NCBI RefSeq assembly: GCF_003574475.2
Contig: NZ_QLIS02000001.1
Coordinates: 620,001 to 684,000, forward strand
Length of the DNA: 64,000 nucleotides
Reading direction: 5' to 3'
Origin: Pseudofrancisella aestuarii
Lineage (GTDB): Bacteria > Pseudomonadota > Gammaproteobacteria > Francisellales > Francisellaceae
Shown here: positions 40,873-48,337 of the stretch, one piece after another
Layout: every line of letters begins with the position of its first letter
Position numbering within the stretch: position 1 is the stretch's first letter
The notes under the pieces: model-generated
Database searches by the model: none
Told to the model about the DNA's origin: nothing
Seen by the model: the letters and a program-made list of their open reading frames with translations, nothing else
Made by a program: the position numbers and the translations under genes

Positions 40873-41262
40873 ATGTTAACTTTTAGTCTTAAAAAAATAT
40901 CAGATCTTATTCCATCAGAAAAAATATCTGAAGAGGCTGCTAATAATTTATATCAAGAGATTTTAGATGATCCAATATGGAAGGTTCCTATACTAGTTGA
41001 TATCAATACAAATATAATACTAGATGGCCACCATAGATTTTCAGTTGCTAAAAGACTAGGACTTAAATATATACCATGTATATTAGTTGATTTTAACTCT
41101 TCCCTAGTATCTGTAACCTCATGGAAAACAAGAGAAAAACTTTGTAAAAGTATGATCTTAGATAGAGCTTTCACAGGTGACTTATTTGACTATAAAACTA
41201 CAAAAAATATTTTACATACCGATGTAGAACTTAGGAGTAATATTCCTCTCGATAAACTTTAA
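40873..41262 (+). CDS. ParB/SerK-like domain protein, candidate free-serine kinase (SbnI-like)
   Basis: A 129-residue protein consisting of little more than a ParB/Srx-type fold. The signature is IILDGHHRFSVAKRLGLKYI, with a conserved glutamate earlier (LIPSEKIS, Glu16) and KTTKNILHTD near the end. This matches the archaeal SerK and staphylococcal SbnI group, where SbnI phosphorylates free L-serine to O-phosphoserine, the SbnA substrate. SbnI (254 aa) is about twice as long, so only the catalytic part is present here. It follows b561 by 60 bp and has its own ribosome binding site (aggagat). Confidence 0.6.
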   Translation: MLTFSLKKISDLIPSEKISEEAANNLYQEILDDPIWKVPILVDINTNIILDGHHRFSVAKRLGLKYIPCILVDFNSSLVSVTSWKTREKLCKSMILDRAFTGDLFDYKTTKNILHTDVELRSNIPLDKL

Positions 41263-41341
41263 AGTAAATTTCAGCTTTATGCATCTTGATAATCTCAAAA
41301 TGAAATAAAAGTTTGAAAATTCGTTATCAACTATATGAAAA

Positions 41342-41361
41342 CCAATATGGTGCCCGGGGCC
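41342..41361. repeat. Probable attachment-site copy (att) of the tRNA-Leu 3' end
   Basis: The 20 bases ccaatatggtgcccggggcc are identical to 46173-46192, which cover the 3' end of the tRNA-Leu gene including CCA. Duplication of a tRNA 3' end is the standard footprint of a site-specific integrase. The two copies bound a 4.8-kb segment. The bases just left of both copies are also similar (tttgaa...tatgaaa). Confidence 0.75.
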
Positions 41362-41454
41362 AACTACTAACCAATCTCTCCTAGCCTTTATATATCAACA
41401 CTTCTATTTTTTATAAATTAGTCAGTCGTACAAAAAGTCGTACAAATCAAAACT
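41347..41454. repeat. Diverged direct repeat, right copy, flanking the metallophore operon
   Basis: This copy matches 35223-35329 in the same orientation and overlaps the att copy at its left end. It includes cgtacaaaaagtcgtacaaa (41427-41446), a short internal repeat of gtcgtacaaa type that could be integrase arm-binding sites. It sits in the 257-bp gap between the SerK-like gene and the RTX remnant; nothing else is visible there. Confidence 0.65.
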
Positions 41455-41519
41455 ATATTTTATCAAAATAGTCGATATTGTATTTATAATAACATAGTTA
41501 ATTAACTATAAGATTTTTA

Positions 41520-42248
41520 TTAAGCACTCTCTTTAGGCAACCATAGATCAGCTAATTCAGATGAACTTAGTTTGGTAGTAGTTTGAACTGTGCCATCTAC
41601 ACTTCCTCCATCCATATCTATATCATCTGCTCCTGAGGCTGCTAATAGCTCTGCTATCTTATTTGAGTTAGCTGATAAATCTAATGCAAATCCATCATTA
41701 GCATCTATCTCTAATCCTTGATTAGTATATTGACTAGAAAAATAATCATCTACTATTACTGAGCCTAATGGATCGCTATCAAAACTAATAAGTAAATCTT
41801 CTCCATCTCTACTTAAATTAACAGAATCATGATTTATATCTGTTAACTCTAATGTATCCATAGTTCCGTCATTAGATGATACATCTAAGGTATCGTTACC
41901 ATCTCCTTGAGAATATCTATAGGTATCTGAGCCATCTCCTCCAGAGATTACATCATCTCCCTGACCACCAGTTATAACATCATCACCTTCATTCCCTGAT
42001 ATAACATTATCATTACTGTTACCTAATAATGTATCATCTGACGCTGAGCCTGCTAGAATATCTGACCTATTTATTACACTTCCATCGGCAAATTCAAAGC
42101 TATTAATTTTTGATTTATAACTTGAGTTAGCATGAAAAAAATTCTCTATCAACATACCTTGGGAAGCATCTCCATTAACATTAATAACTAAACTATTGCC
42201 AGATTTTATTAGTTTACCTTTACAACATGCATCGATTATAACCCTTAT
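41520..42248 (-). pseudogene. Truncated RTX-repeat protein (C-terminal part only)
   Basis: The frame is open from 42248 with no suitable start; the first ATG is at 42155. Upstream of that ATG the translation still looks like an RTX protein (GNSLVINVNGDASQG). The body has calcium-binding nonapeptide repeats such as GNEGDDVITGGQGDDVISGG and DGSDTYRYSQGDGNDTL, followed by a C-terminal region like those of type I secreted proteins. The N-terminal domain is missing, so it is probably a remnant left by deletion at the island edge. Confidence 0.75.
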
Positions 42249-42301
42249 TTATCTCTACTAATTTTTCATTCAACATATGATCCTGGACTCCTTGGATCAT
42301 A

Positions 42302-43264
42302 TTAACTTGATCTCTTAACTCTAAAAAAATAAACCTTCAAGCTATAAAGCATAAGAGAAAATAATTGTGAGTGAAATAATAAATCACATTTCCTCAATGT
42401 ATTAAGAGTCTTCACACGACTTAAAGCCTTATTAATTTTTTTACTATGATGCAAGGTACTCAAATTCAACAAATATCCTAACTTTATGATTATATAAGGA
42501 TCTTTTATTCCTTCTTTTTTTAAAAAAACTCCTTTTCTAATATGTGCTGATAATCTACATTCAAAATTTTCTTCACTAAATATTTTAGTTAAACTATCAG
42601 ATCTAGAAGTTATCATATATATACTATTTCCACTAACATAATATTTTTTCATTTTATTGCCAACCAAGGTTGAAAACATTACATCATTTGCTGCATTAAT
42701 TTCCTCAAAAACTATATCATTTTTAACCAAAAATTCTCTAGAAATTAACTTATTCCATATAGAATTTATACCATACCTCAACTCGAGCTCACTTTTAATA
42801 CTTGGGTTATTTTTGTAATTTAAGATAATTTTATTAACATATTTACCACGAAAAGTTTTCCTCTCTACATTATATGTATCACAACTATCAACCATAAAAA
42901 AAACTACCTCATAAGTTGAGTAAAAATATGGCTCTATAGATAAATAAAAATTAGGAAGAAAAAAATCATCTGAATCTACAAAAAACAACCATTTTCCTGA
43001 TGCCAAAGATAATCCAACATTTCTACAATGTCCCGCATTACTATGATAGTCATTCAAGATAAGATTAAACTTTACATTTTCAAAAAAGCCTTCCAAGCTC
43101 TTTAGTCTAGAATCATTACTCAAATCATCAACAATAATCACTTCAATACTAGGCTTATCAGGTATTGTTTTTAAAAGCTTTATTAAAAGCTCATAAGTTT
43201 TATAATGTGGAATAATTATGGAAAGTAAAATTTCAGGCCTTATTTCTTTATTTAACAAGTTCAA
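42302..43264 (-). CDS. Family 2 glycosyltransferase, copy A
   Basis: A 320-residue GT-A glycosyltransferase. Motifs are LLSIIIPHYKTYELLIKLLK, VIIVDDLSNDSRLKSLEG, and the DxD-like WLFFVDSDDFFLPN. The last third (about residues 220-320) is basic and may contact the membrane. The first ~101 residues are almost identical to those of the gene at 45038, with a Val/Ala change, while the rest has diverged strongly. This suggests gene conversion or a domain-swap duplication. It is the last intact gene of the island; sugar and acceptor are unknown. Confidence 0.85.
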   Translation of the reverse strand: MNLLNKEIRPEILLSIIIPHYKTYELLIKLLKTIPDKPSIEVIIVDDLSNDSRLKSLEGFFENVKFNLILNDYHSNAGHCRNVGLSLASGKWLFFVDSDDFFLPNFYLSIEPYFYSTYEVVFFMVDSCDTYNVERKTFRGKYVNKIILNYKNNPSIKSELELRYGINSIWNKLISREFLVKNDIVFEEINAANDVMFSTLVGNKMKKYYVSGNSIYMITSRSDSLTKIFSEENFECRLSAHIRKGVFLKKEGIKDPYIIIKLGYLLNLSTLHHSKKINKALSRVKTLNTLRKCDLLFHSQLFSLMLYSLKVYFFRVKRSS

Positions 43265-43283
43265 AGCTCCCCTATATTTATTT
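42957..43283. repeat. 327-bp near-identical repeat, copy 1 (5' part of glycosyltransferase A)
   Basis: Matches 45702-46028 with about four substitutions over 327 bp. It covers the first ~101 codons of the gene and about 19 bp upstream, including the ribosome binding region. Both are in the same orientation, 2745 bp apart. Confidence 0.9.
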
Positions 43284-43291
43284 TATCTACT

Positions 43292-44248
43292 TTAAATCAG
43301 CTCATTTGATTTAAAAAAATTAGTTAAATCATGTATGAAAATTGATTTCTCTTTATAAGAAGTATAAGCAATTTTACCATCGAATACATCTAAACCATGT
43401 GGAAAACCATGGCAAAAGACTTTATGTATAACCTTTATTTTTTTATCTATAAGATTGATAACATAAATTTGGCCTTTTTTATAATCTCCATTATGTAACG
43501 AAAGAAAAATATTACCTTCATATAAACAGGCCCCATCTATTTGAGCATTTCTAATTACTACACAATCAAGTAGAAGCATATCATCATGATTTTGCATATA
43601 TAAAGCTATAAAGCTGTTTTTATTTGAATTTGAACTATCTAACCCTAGTATAAAAAAACCATCATACTCTATAATAGTTTTCATACGAATTTTCTCTTCA
43701 TTAAATATTGCTAGATCAATTTTTAAGCTCTTTATTTCATATGACTTTTTATCTATATGTTGAATAATCCCACCTAAAACTGATCCAAGATAAATGCCAC
43801 TTTCATTAGCATAACAAGCATGATATTTATAATCACCAACTTCTACTAGCTTATATAGTTTTAATCTATTATTTTGGTACTTATATATAGCTAGTCTATT
43901 AGTAAATTCAGATAAGTAAATATAATTATTACTAAAAATCATTAAATCTGGATGATAATATTTATCATACCCTGGAAGCAATTTAACATTCATTATAATT
44001 TCATCTATTATTTTATAAGTATTATTTATTATCTTAATTAAATAAAGTTTAGCAGCCTCTCTATGAGCCGCAACAATTAAACTAGGGCTTATAAATTGCA
44101 CACCTGTAATAGTTGCAACACGACTTTCTCTACCAAAACAAAACTCTCCTTGTAACCAATAAACATTTAGTCGAGATCTTTTATTTCTAACTTTTTCATC
44201 AAAGTATATTTGTATTATACTTTTATCTAATACAATATCATTTTTCAT
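43292..44248 (-). CDS. Unrecognised protein with beta-propeller-like pattern
   Basis: A 318-residue protein without signal peptide or membrane helix. It shows repeated strand-turn-strand units such as ITGVQFISPSLIVAAHREA, DLMIFSNNYIYLSEFTNRLA, ACYANESGIYLGSVLGG, GACLYEGNIFLSLHNGDY and GLDVFDGKIAYTSYKEKS. Their spacing of about 45-55 residues suggests a five- or six-bladed propeller. It lies between the two glycosyltransferases and the membrane protein in one operon. A sensor, binding or glycan-acting role is possible. I do not recognise the family. Confidence 0.5.
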   Translation of the reverse strand: MKNDIVLDKSIIQIYFDEKVRNKRSRLNVYWLQGEFCFGRESRVATITGVQFISPSLIVAAHREAAKLYLIKIINNTYKIIDEIIMNVKLLPGYDKYYHPDLMIFSNNYIYLSEFTNRLAIYKYQNNRLKLYKLVEVGDYKYHACYANESGIYLGSVLGGIIQHIDKKSYEIKSLKIDLAIFNEEKIRMKTIIEYDGFFILGLDSSNSNKNSFIALYMQNHDDMLLLDCVVIRNAQIDGACLYEGNIFLSLHNGDYKKGQIYVINLIDKKIKVIHKVFCHGFPHGLDVFDGKIAYTSYKEKSIFIHDLTNFFKSNELI

Positions 44249-44296
44249 TTTTATTAATCTTTTTATCCTATAAATTATTATAAAATAATACTTATA

Positions 44297-45025
44297 TTAT
44301 TTTTCATAAACTTTAATTATTTCTAAAGAAGTTTTCGTGATTCTTTGAAATATTTGACGCACAAGTATTAAACATACAATCAATGTTAAAAAACTACTGT
44401 AACTATCAGTTAATAACAGATAGAATATTTCGCATAAAAAACATATAATAGTACCTATATTTTTAACATTAGCTAATATGCTTCTAATCTGATCATTATC
44501 ATTCATATATATATAATAAATTTTACAGTATACGAATAAAGTAATCAAAATATATAAAATTACTACAGATGCAAGAAGTTTAGATAATAATGCTAAACAA
44601 ACAAAGCATATACAACTGAAGGCAAATTCAGAAACTGACATCATAATACTAATAATTAGTTTTTTTTTATTTTTTAAGCTCTTTTTTGACTGTTCTTTTA
44701 TATTTAGGCGAAGAATAATTTTTTGAAGAAAAGCAGATATTATTTTTTGAAGAAAAAAATGTAAAATATAAAGTACAAGCATAAAAAGTATTAAATAAGC
44801 AACAAATACTTTGTAATTATATATTTTAAAATATATAGTAACTATCTCTGGTACGCTGTGTTTATCTATTAACAGTAAAATTTTAAACGGCAAAAATATT
44901 GAAATAAGTAAGAAAAAATCTGATAAAATCATAAACATAATAATTAGAATTGAGGTCAGAAAAGCTTTTGTGAAAAGCTCTCTTAATAAACTCACATATA
45001 AAGTATTTTTAACTTTCATAATCAT
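44297..45025 (-). CDS. Membrane protein, possibly an ABC transmembrane domain without ATPase
   Basis: A 242-residue, very hydrophobic protein with about five or six helices (around residues 12-48, 70-90, 117-160, 185-202 and 206-220). The stretch LISIFLPFKILLLIDKHSVP recalls the first membrane helices of type I ABC exporters, but there is no Walker A, signature or Walker B motif in it or next to it. It lies 12 bp from the upstream glycosyltransferase gene and is probably co-transcribed. Function unknown. Confidence 0.45.
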   Translation of the reverse strand: MIMKVKNTLYVSLLRELFTKAFLTSILIIMFMILSDFFLLISIFLPFKILLLIDKHSVPEIVTIYFKIYNYKVFVAYLILFMLVLYILHFFLQKIISAFLQKIILRLNIKEQSKKSLKNKKKLIISIMMSVSEFAFSCICFVCLALLSKLLASVVILYILITLFVYCKIYYIYMNDNDQIRSILANVKNIGTIICFLCEIFYLLLTDSYSSFLTLIVCLILVRQIFQRITKTSLEIIKVYEK

Positions 45026-45037
45026 TTTGAAAGAGCC

Positions 45038-46009
45038 TCATTTTTTTACCTCATATTTCGCGTCATTCTTAAATGCTATGATTTTTTTTACTAAATATTT
45101 TACATCACAATATTCTATAAAAGTCATTTTTCTAAAAACTGGAATATTGTTTTTCCTAAAAATGATATATACCTTAATACCAAAACATATAGAACATCTC
45201 AATGACTTCATAAAAATATGCAATCCACTTATATTAATTTGCTTCATTTTATGAATAGTCACCTTATTTTTTAAGAAATTATATTGATTAATCAGGGCAT
45301 ACATCCTAATTAATAATGATTCTCTACTTAAGGTAACTGTAAGTGAGCCATATCTCCTCGTAACACAATAAATTTTTTCCGGAGCAAATGCAAACTTTTT
45401 CATATGTAACCCAACCCTAGTTGAAAACATTACATCATTAGCAAAAGCAATTTCATCAAATTTAATCTCATTATCTAAAATAAGTTGTCTTTTTATTAAT
45501 TTAGCCCATACTGCATGCGTTTTAAATCTTAAGCTTAATAAATTAATTTCATTCGGATTTTTCACATAAGAATTGAATATTTTTTCATATATTAAATGTC
45601 TAGCGCCTTGTTCTCCATGCTCATTTTTACTTGCTGGGTAATAATATACTACATCATTATCACTGTTAAAGTAACATGATATATTATCATATAAATTATC
45701 TAAGAAAAAATCATCTGAATCTGCAAAAAACAACCATTTTCCTGATGCCAAAGATAATCCAACATTTCTACAATGTCCCGCATTACTATGATAGTCATTC
45801 AAGATAAGATTAAACTTTACATTTTCAAAAAAGCCTTCCAAGCTCTTTAGTCTAGAATCATTACTCAAATCATCAACAATAATCACTTCAATACTAGGCT
45901 TATCAGGTATTGTTTTTAAAAGCTTTATTAAAAGCTCATAAGTTTTATAATGTGGAATAATTATGGAAAGTAAAATTTCAGGCCTTATTTCTTTATTTAA
46001 CAAGCTCAA
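45038..46009 (-). CDS. Family 2 glycosyltransferase, copy B
   Basis: A 323-residue GT-A glycosyltransferase, the first gene of the island operon. The N-terminus carries LLSIIIPHYKTYELLIKLLK, VIIVDDLSNDSRLK and WLFFADSDDFFLDN, nearly identical to copy A at 42302. The remainder differs, although both share the downstream pattern (AxANDVMFSTxVGxxMKK), so they are paralogues with recently homogenised 5' ends. The promoter must lie between 46028 and the tRNA-Leu. Confidence 0.85.
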   Translation of the reverse strand: MSLLNKEIRPEILLSIIIPHYKTYELLIKLLKTIPDKPSIEVIIVDDLSNDSRLKSLEGFFENVKFNLILNDYHSNAGHCRNVGLSLASGKWLFFADSDDFFLDNLYDNISCYFNSDNDVVYYYPASKNEHGEQGARHLIYEKIFNSYVKNPNEINLLSLRFKTHAVWAKLIKRQLILDNEIKFDEIAFANDVMFSTRVGLHMKKFAFAPEKIYCVTRRYGSLTVTLSRESLLIRMYALINQYNFLKNKVTIHKMKQINISGLHIFMKSLRCSICFGIKVYIIFRKNNIPVFRKMTFIEYCDVKYLVKKIIAFKNDAKYEVKK

Positions 46010-46028
46010 AACTCCCTTATATTTATTT
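45702..46028. repeat. 327-bp near-identical repeat, copy 2 (5' part of glycosyltransferase B)
   Basis: Partner of 42957-43283 (about 98-99% identical). Recombination between these direct repeats would delete the intervening two genes and fuse the two glycosyltransferases. Confidence 0.9.
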
Positions 46029-46172
46029 GGAAACGTAATAGTACAGCTGAATATTTATTTAGCTATGATATTATATCATTATTTAGTTTTATTATAATCC
46101 ATTCGTACAGCAACTTAACGAAAACATTGATATATAAAGGTTTGAAGAAACAGTATGAGACTGTATGAAACG

Positions 46173-46192
46173 CCAATATGGTGCCCGGGGCC
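46173..46192. repeat. Probable attachment site at the tRNA-Leu 3' end
   Basis: The partner of 41342-41361. It spans the last bases of the tRNA-Leu acceptor stem, the encoded CCA and the first bases downstream. The tRNA gene itself is intact. Confidence 0.75.
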
Positions 46193-46267
46193 GGACTCGA
46201 ACCGGCACGGAGGTTAAGCTCCGAGGGATTTTAAGTCCCTTGTGTCTACCAATTTCACCACCCGGGC
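46179..46267 (-). tRNA. tRNA-Leu (anticodon TAA)
   Basis: The reverse strand folds as a class II tRNA: acceptor GCCCGGG pairs with CCCGGGC, the D arm contains TGGTAGACAC, the anticodon loop CTTAAAA gives TAA, a long variable arm follows (CGGAGCTTAACCTCCG), and the T arm is GCCGGTTCGAGTCCGGC. Encoded CCA is included (86 nt without it). It is the apparent target of the island at 41342-46192. Confidence 0.95.
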
Positions 46268-46273
46268 ATTAAG

Positions 46274-46347
46274 TGGAGGCTGAGGCCGGAATCGAACCGG
46301 CGTCCAAGGCTTTGCAGGCCTCTGCATAACCATTTTGCTACTCAGCC
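46274..46347 (-). tRNA. tRNA-Cys (anticodon GCA)
   Basis: The reverse strand gives GGCTGAG/CTCAGCC acceptor stem, anticodon stem CCT with loop CTGCAAA (anticodon GCA), and T arm GCCGGTTCGATTCCGGC, with encoded CCA. It is 71 nt without CCA, normal for tRNA-Cys. It lies between tRNA-Leu and tRNA-Gly in one cluster. Confidence 0.95.
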
Positions 46348-46362
46348 ACACATGCAAGAGTA

Positions 46363-46437
46363 TGGAGCGGGAAACGAGGCTCGAACTCGCGACCCCAACC
46401 TTGGCAAGGTTGTGCTCTACCACTGAGCTATTCCCGC
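46363..46437 (-). tRNA. tRNA-Gly (anticodon GCC)
   Basis: The reverse strand gives acceptor GCGGGAA with TTCCCGC, D arm GCTCAGTGGTAGAGC, anticodon loop TTGCCAA (GCC), and T arm CGCGAGTTCGAGCCTCG, with encoded CCA. It is the first gene of the Gly-Cys-Leu cluster. Confidence 0.95.
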
Positions 46438-46502
46438 TTTATGAGAAGATATCTTACCTTATTTTTACTTATTGTCAATATAATTTAGTAGAAAAATCCC
46501 AA

Positions 46503-48167
46503 TTAAACGTTAGTCTTTGAACCATTTACAAGAAAATTAATATCAAAAATTTTATCAACATTTCCAAAAAACTTTAAAGATGGCTGTTTCTCATTAACTT
46601 GCACACCTTTATCTGAAATATTATTTGCTTCTTGAAGCTTATTTGCATCTTCAAGCATCATTTTAATAGCCACATTTTGGTTAACTGGTTTTTTAGCAGT
46701 TGCTTCTACACTAATACTTTGAGGATTCTGCAAAAATATTGCTACGGAAGATAGCACCTTTCTTACAAACTGATCTTTCTGTTGAACTGCTAATAACTGG
46801 GCTAAAGCTCCATACGATGCTAAAGCTTGACTAGCTGGAGTATTAGGATCTGGATTTAAAAGCTTAGCAACTTCTTGTAAAAGGCCTTTATTCTCAAATT
46901 TAATTTTAAATGATTTAATACAAAGTCTGTTTTTACAGTTATATAAACTATTCTTCTCTGTCTCTGGTATTAATCCTAAATATGGAAGTAACTCTAGATT
47001 TCCATCAACAACACCCACAGAATTTCCACTCAAACTAGCTAAGCCTTGTCCACTAAAACTTGCATTTGAATTAAATTTAGAAGAGCTATATTCTTGATCA
47101 CTATGAAGCTCAAATTGAATATTATCTTTTTTAACAAAATCAAATACTGATTGAACCTTAGAATCTTTTGGAAAATCTTTTCTAGAGAATTCAAAGTTAA
47201 CATCCACTAATGAGCTAGATTTATCAATATATGCTACCTTTAAAACATCTACATAATCATCAGGTATCTCTTTTACACTAATATCAGGAAGATTTACGTC
47301 TTTTGCAAGAAAATCATATTTTAAGAAATCTTTTCCAGCTAATTTGCCATTTGCATAAATTTTAAGATCTCTTGAGTCTTTGTCAAAACTAGCATTAAAA
47401 ACAAATGTTGGATAGTTTTTATATTTTCCTAACAATTGTTCTGTAGATCTTTTTATAACATCAGAAAAATCGGCTGTTATTTTAAAATTCCCAAGATTTG
47501 ATTCGCTTATTGCTTTTGGTAATTCATTTCCAAGATCTTTAACCTTGGCACCATACAAATCAACATTATCAAAATCAATTTTTGCAGAAATAAATTTATG
47601 CTTATTATTAGTAGAATTAATATCTAATGATAAATGTTTCTTATCATAATCATACTTAATAGAGATATTATAAATTCCCTCTCCAAGTATATTTAAAAGA
47701 GTCCCATTTAAATCATCATTATTTGCAGCTCCAGCGATTGCTTCATCTTTATCATCTGCAGGCACTATCCCACTTTCTGCAACTGCTGTTGGTAAATTTG
47801 TAATACTCAACCCTTCTATATCGGCCTTAAAATCTCCATCTACTGTGCCATTTGCATCTAACCCTTGGATCTCAAGTTGATTTATGGACATATTTAACTT
47901 TTGCTTATCTTTAGAGATTATCAATAAATTTGAAGCACTAATATTTCCAGAATCATCTACTTTAACGTTCCCTACTGTAACTTGGTTTTGATATGACAAA
48001 AGTGAACTTATATCACCAGCAATCAAATCTTTAACATCACCTGCTGCAATATTCTTTTCTACTGCCTGCTTTTGGATGTCATTTTCTTTAATATCATCTG
48101 CATAAGCTGTAAATGTTAATACTGATGATGCCATTAAAAGAGCCAAAACTTTTCTTTTGAAATTCAT
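46503..48167 (-). CDS. DUF945 (YdgA-like) family protein, periplasmic
   Basis: From the ATG at 48167 the protein is 554 aa and starts with a cleavable signal (MNFKRKVLALLMASSVLTFT then AYA). A GTG six codons earlier is in frame, but aaggat lies at the right spacing for the ATG. The pattern of repeated beta-strands (GNVKVDDSGNISASNLLI, INQLEIQGLDANGTVDGDFK, VNFEFSRKDFPKDS) and the overall length suggest DUF945/YdgA, whose function is unknown. It is predicted periplasmic or surface-associated and stands alone between the tRNA cluster and the divergent SPOR gene. Confidence 0.65.
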   Translation of the reverse strand: MNFKRKVLALLMASSVLTFTAYADDIKENDIQKQAVEKNIAAGDVKDLIAGDISSLLSYQNQVTVGNVKVDDSGNISASNLLIISKDKQKLNMSINQLEIQGLDANGTVDGDFKADIEGLSITNLPTAVAESGIVPADDKDEAIAGAANNDDLNGTLLNILGEGIYNISIKYDYDKKHLSLDINSTNNKHKFISAKIDFDNVDLYGAKVKDLGNELPKAISESNLGNFKITADFSDVIKRSTEQLLGKYKNYPTFVFNASFDKDSRDLKIYANGKLAGKDFLKYDFLAKDVNLPDISVKEIPDDYVDVLKVAYIDKSSSLVDVNFEFSRKDFPKDSKVQSVFDFVKKDNIQFELHSDQEYSSSKFNSNASFSGQGLASLSGNSVGVVDGNLELLPYLGLIPETEKNSLYNCKNRLCIKSFKIKFENKGLLQEVAKLLNPDPNTPASQALASYGALAQLLAVQQKDQFVRKVLSSVAIFLQNPQSISVEATAKKPVNQNVAIKMMLEDANKLQEANNISDKGVQVNEKQPSLKFFGNVDKIFDINFLVNGSKTNV

Positions 48168-48337
48168 TTTAAAATAATCCTTCACTACTCGTTCTAATTT
48201 AAGTTACTACAATTCCTTTTCTTCAAAAAAGTCATTCTTATACCATTTTTGCCAATATATCTTAATTATGAGACTGTTTTAGTATAACATTAATAAATTA
48301 CTGTGTATCTTCATACAATTTAAATTATAACACTAAA

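Noticed and set aside
43292-45025. Calling the membrane protein and propeller protein a toxin-antitoxin or phage-defence pair
   Set aside because: No nuclease, nucleotide-sensing or toxin motif is visible in either, and the operon context is glycan-related.
46214-46423. A 69-aa reading frame over the tRNA cluster, and a 61-aa one opposite
   Set aside because: They lie across three clear tRNA genes and are only chance frames in tRNA sequence.
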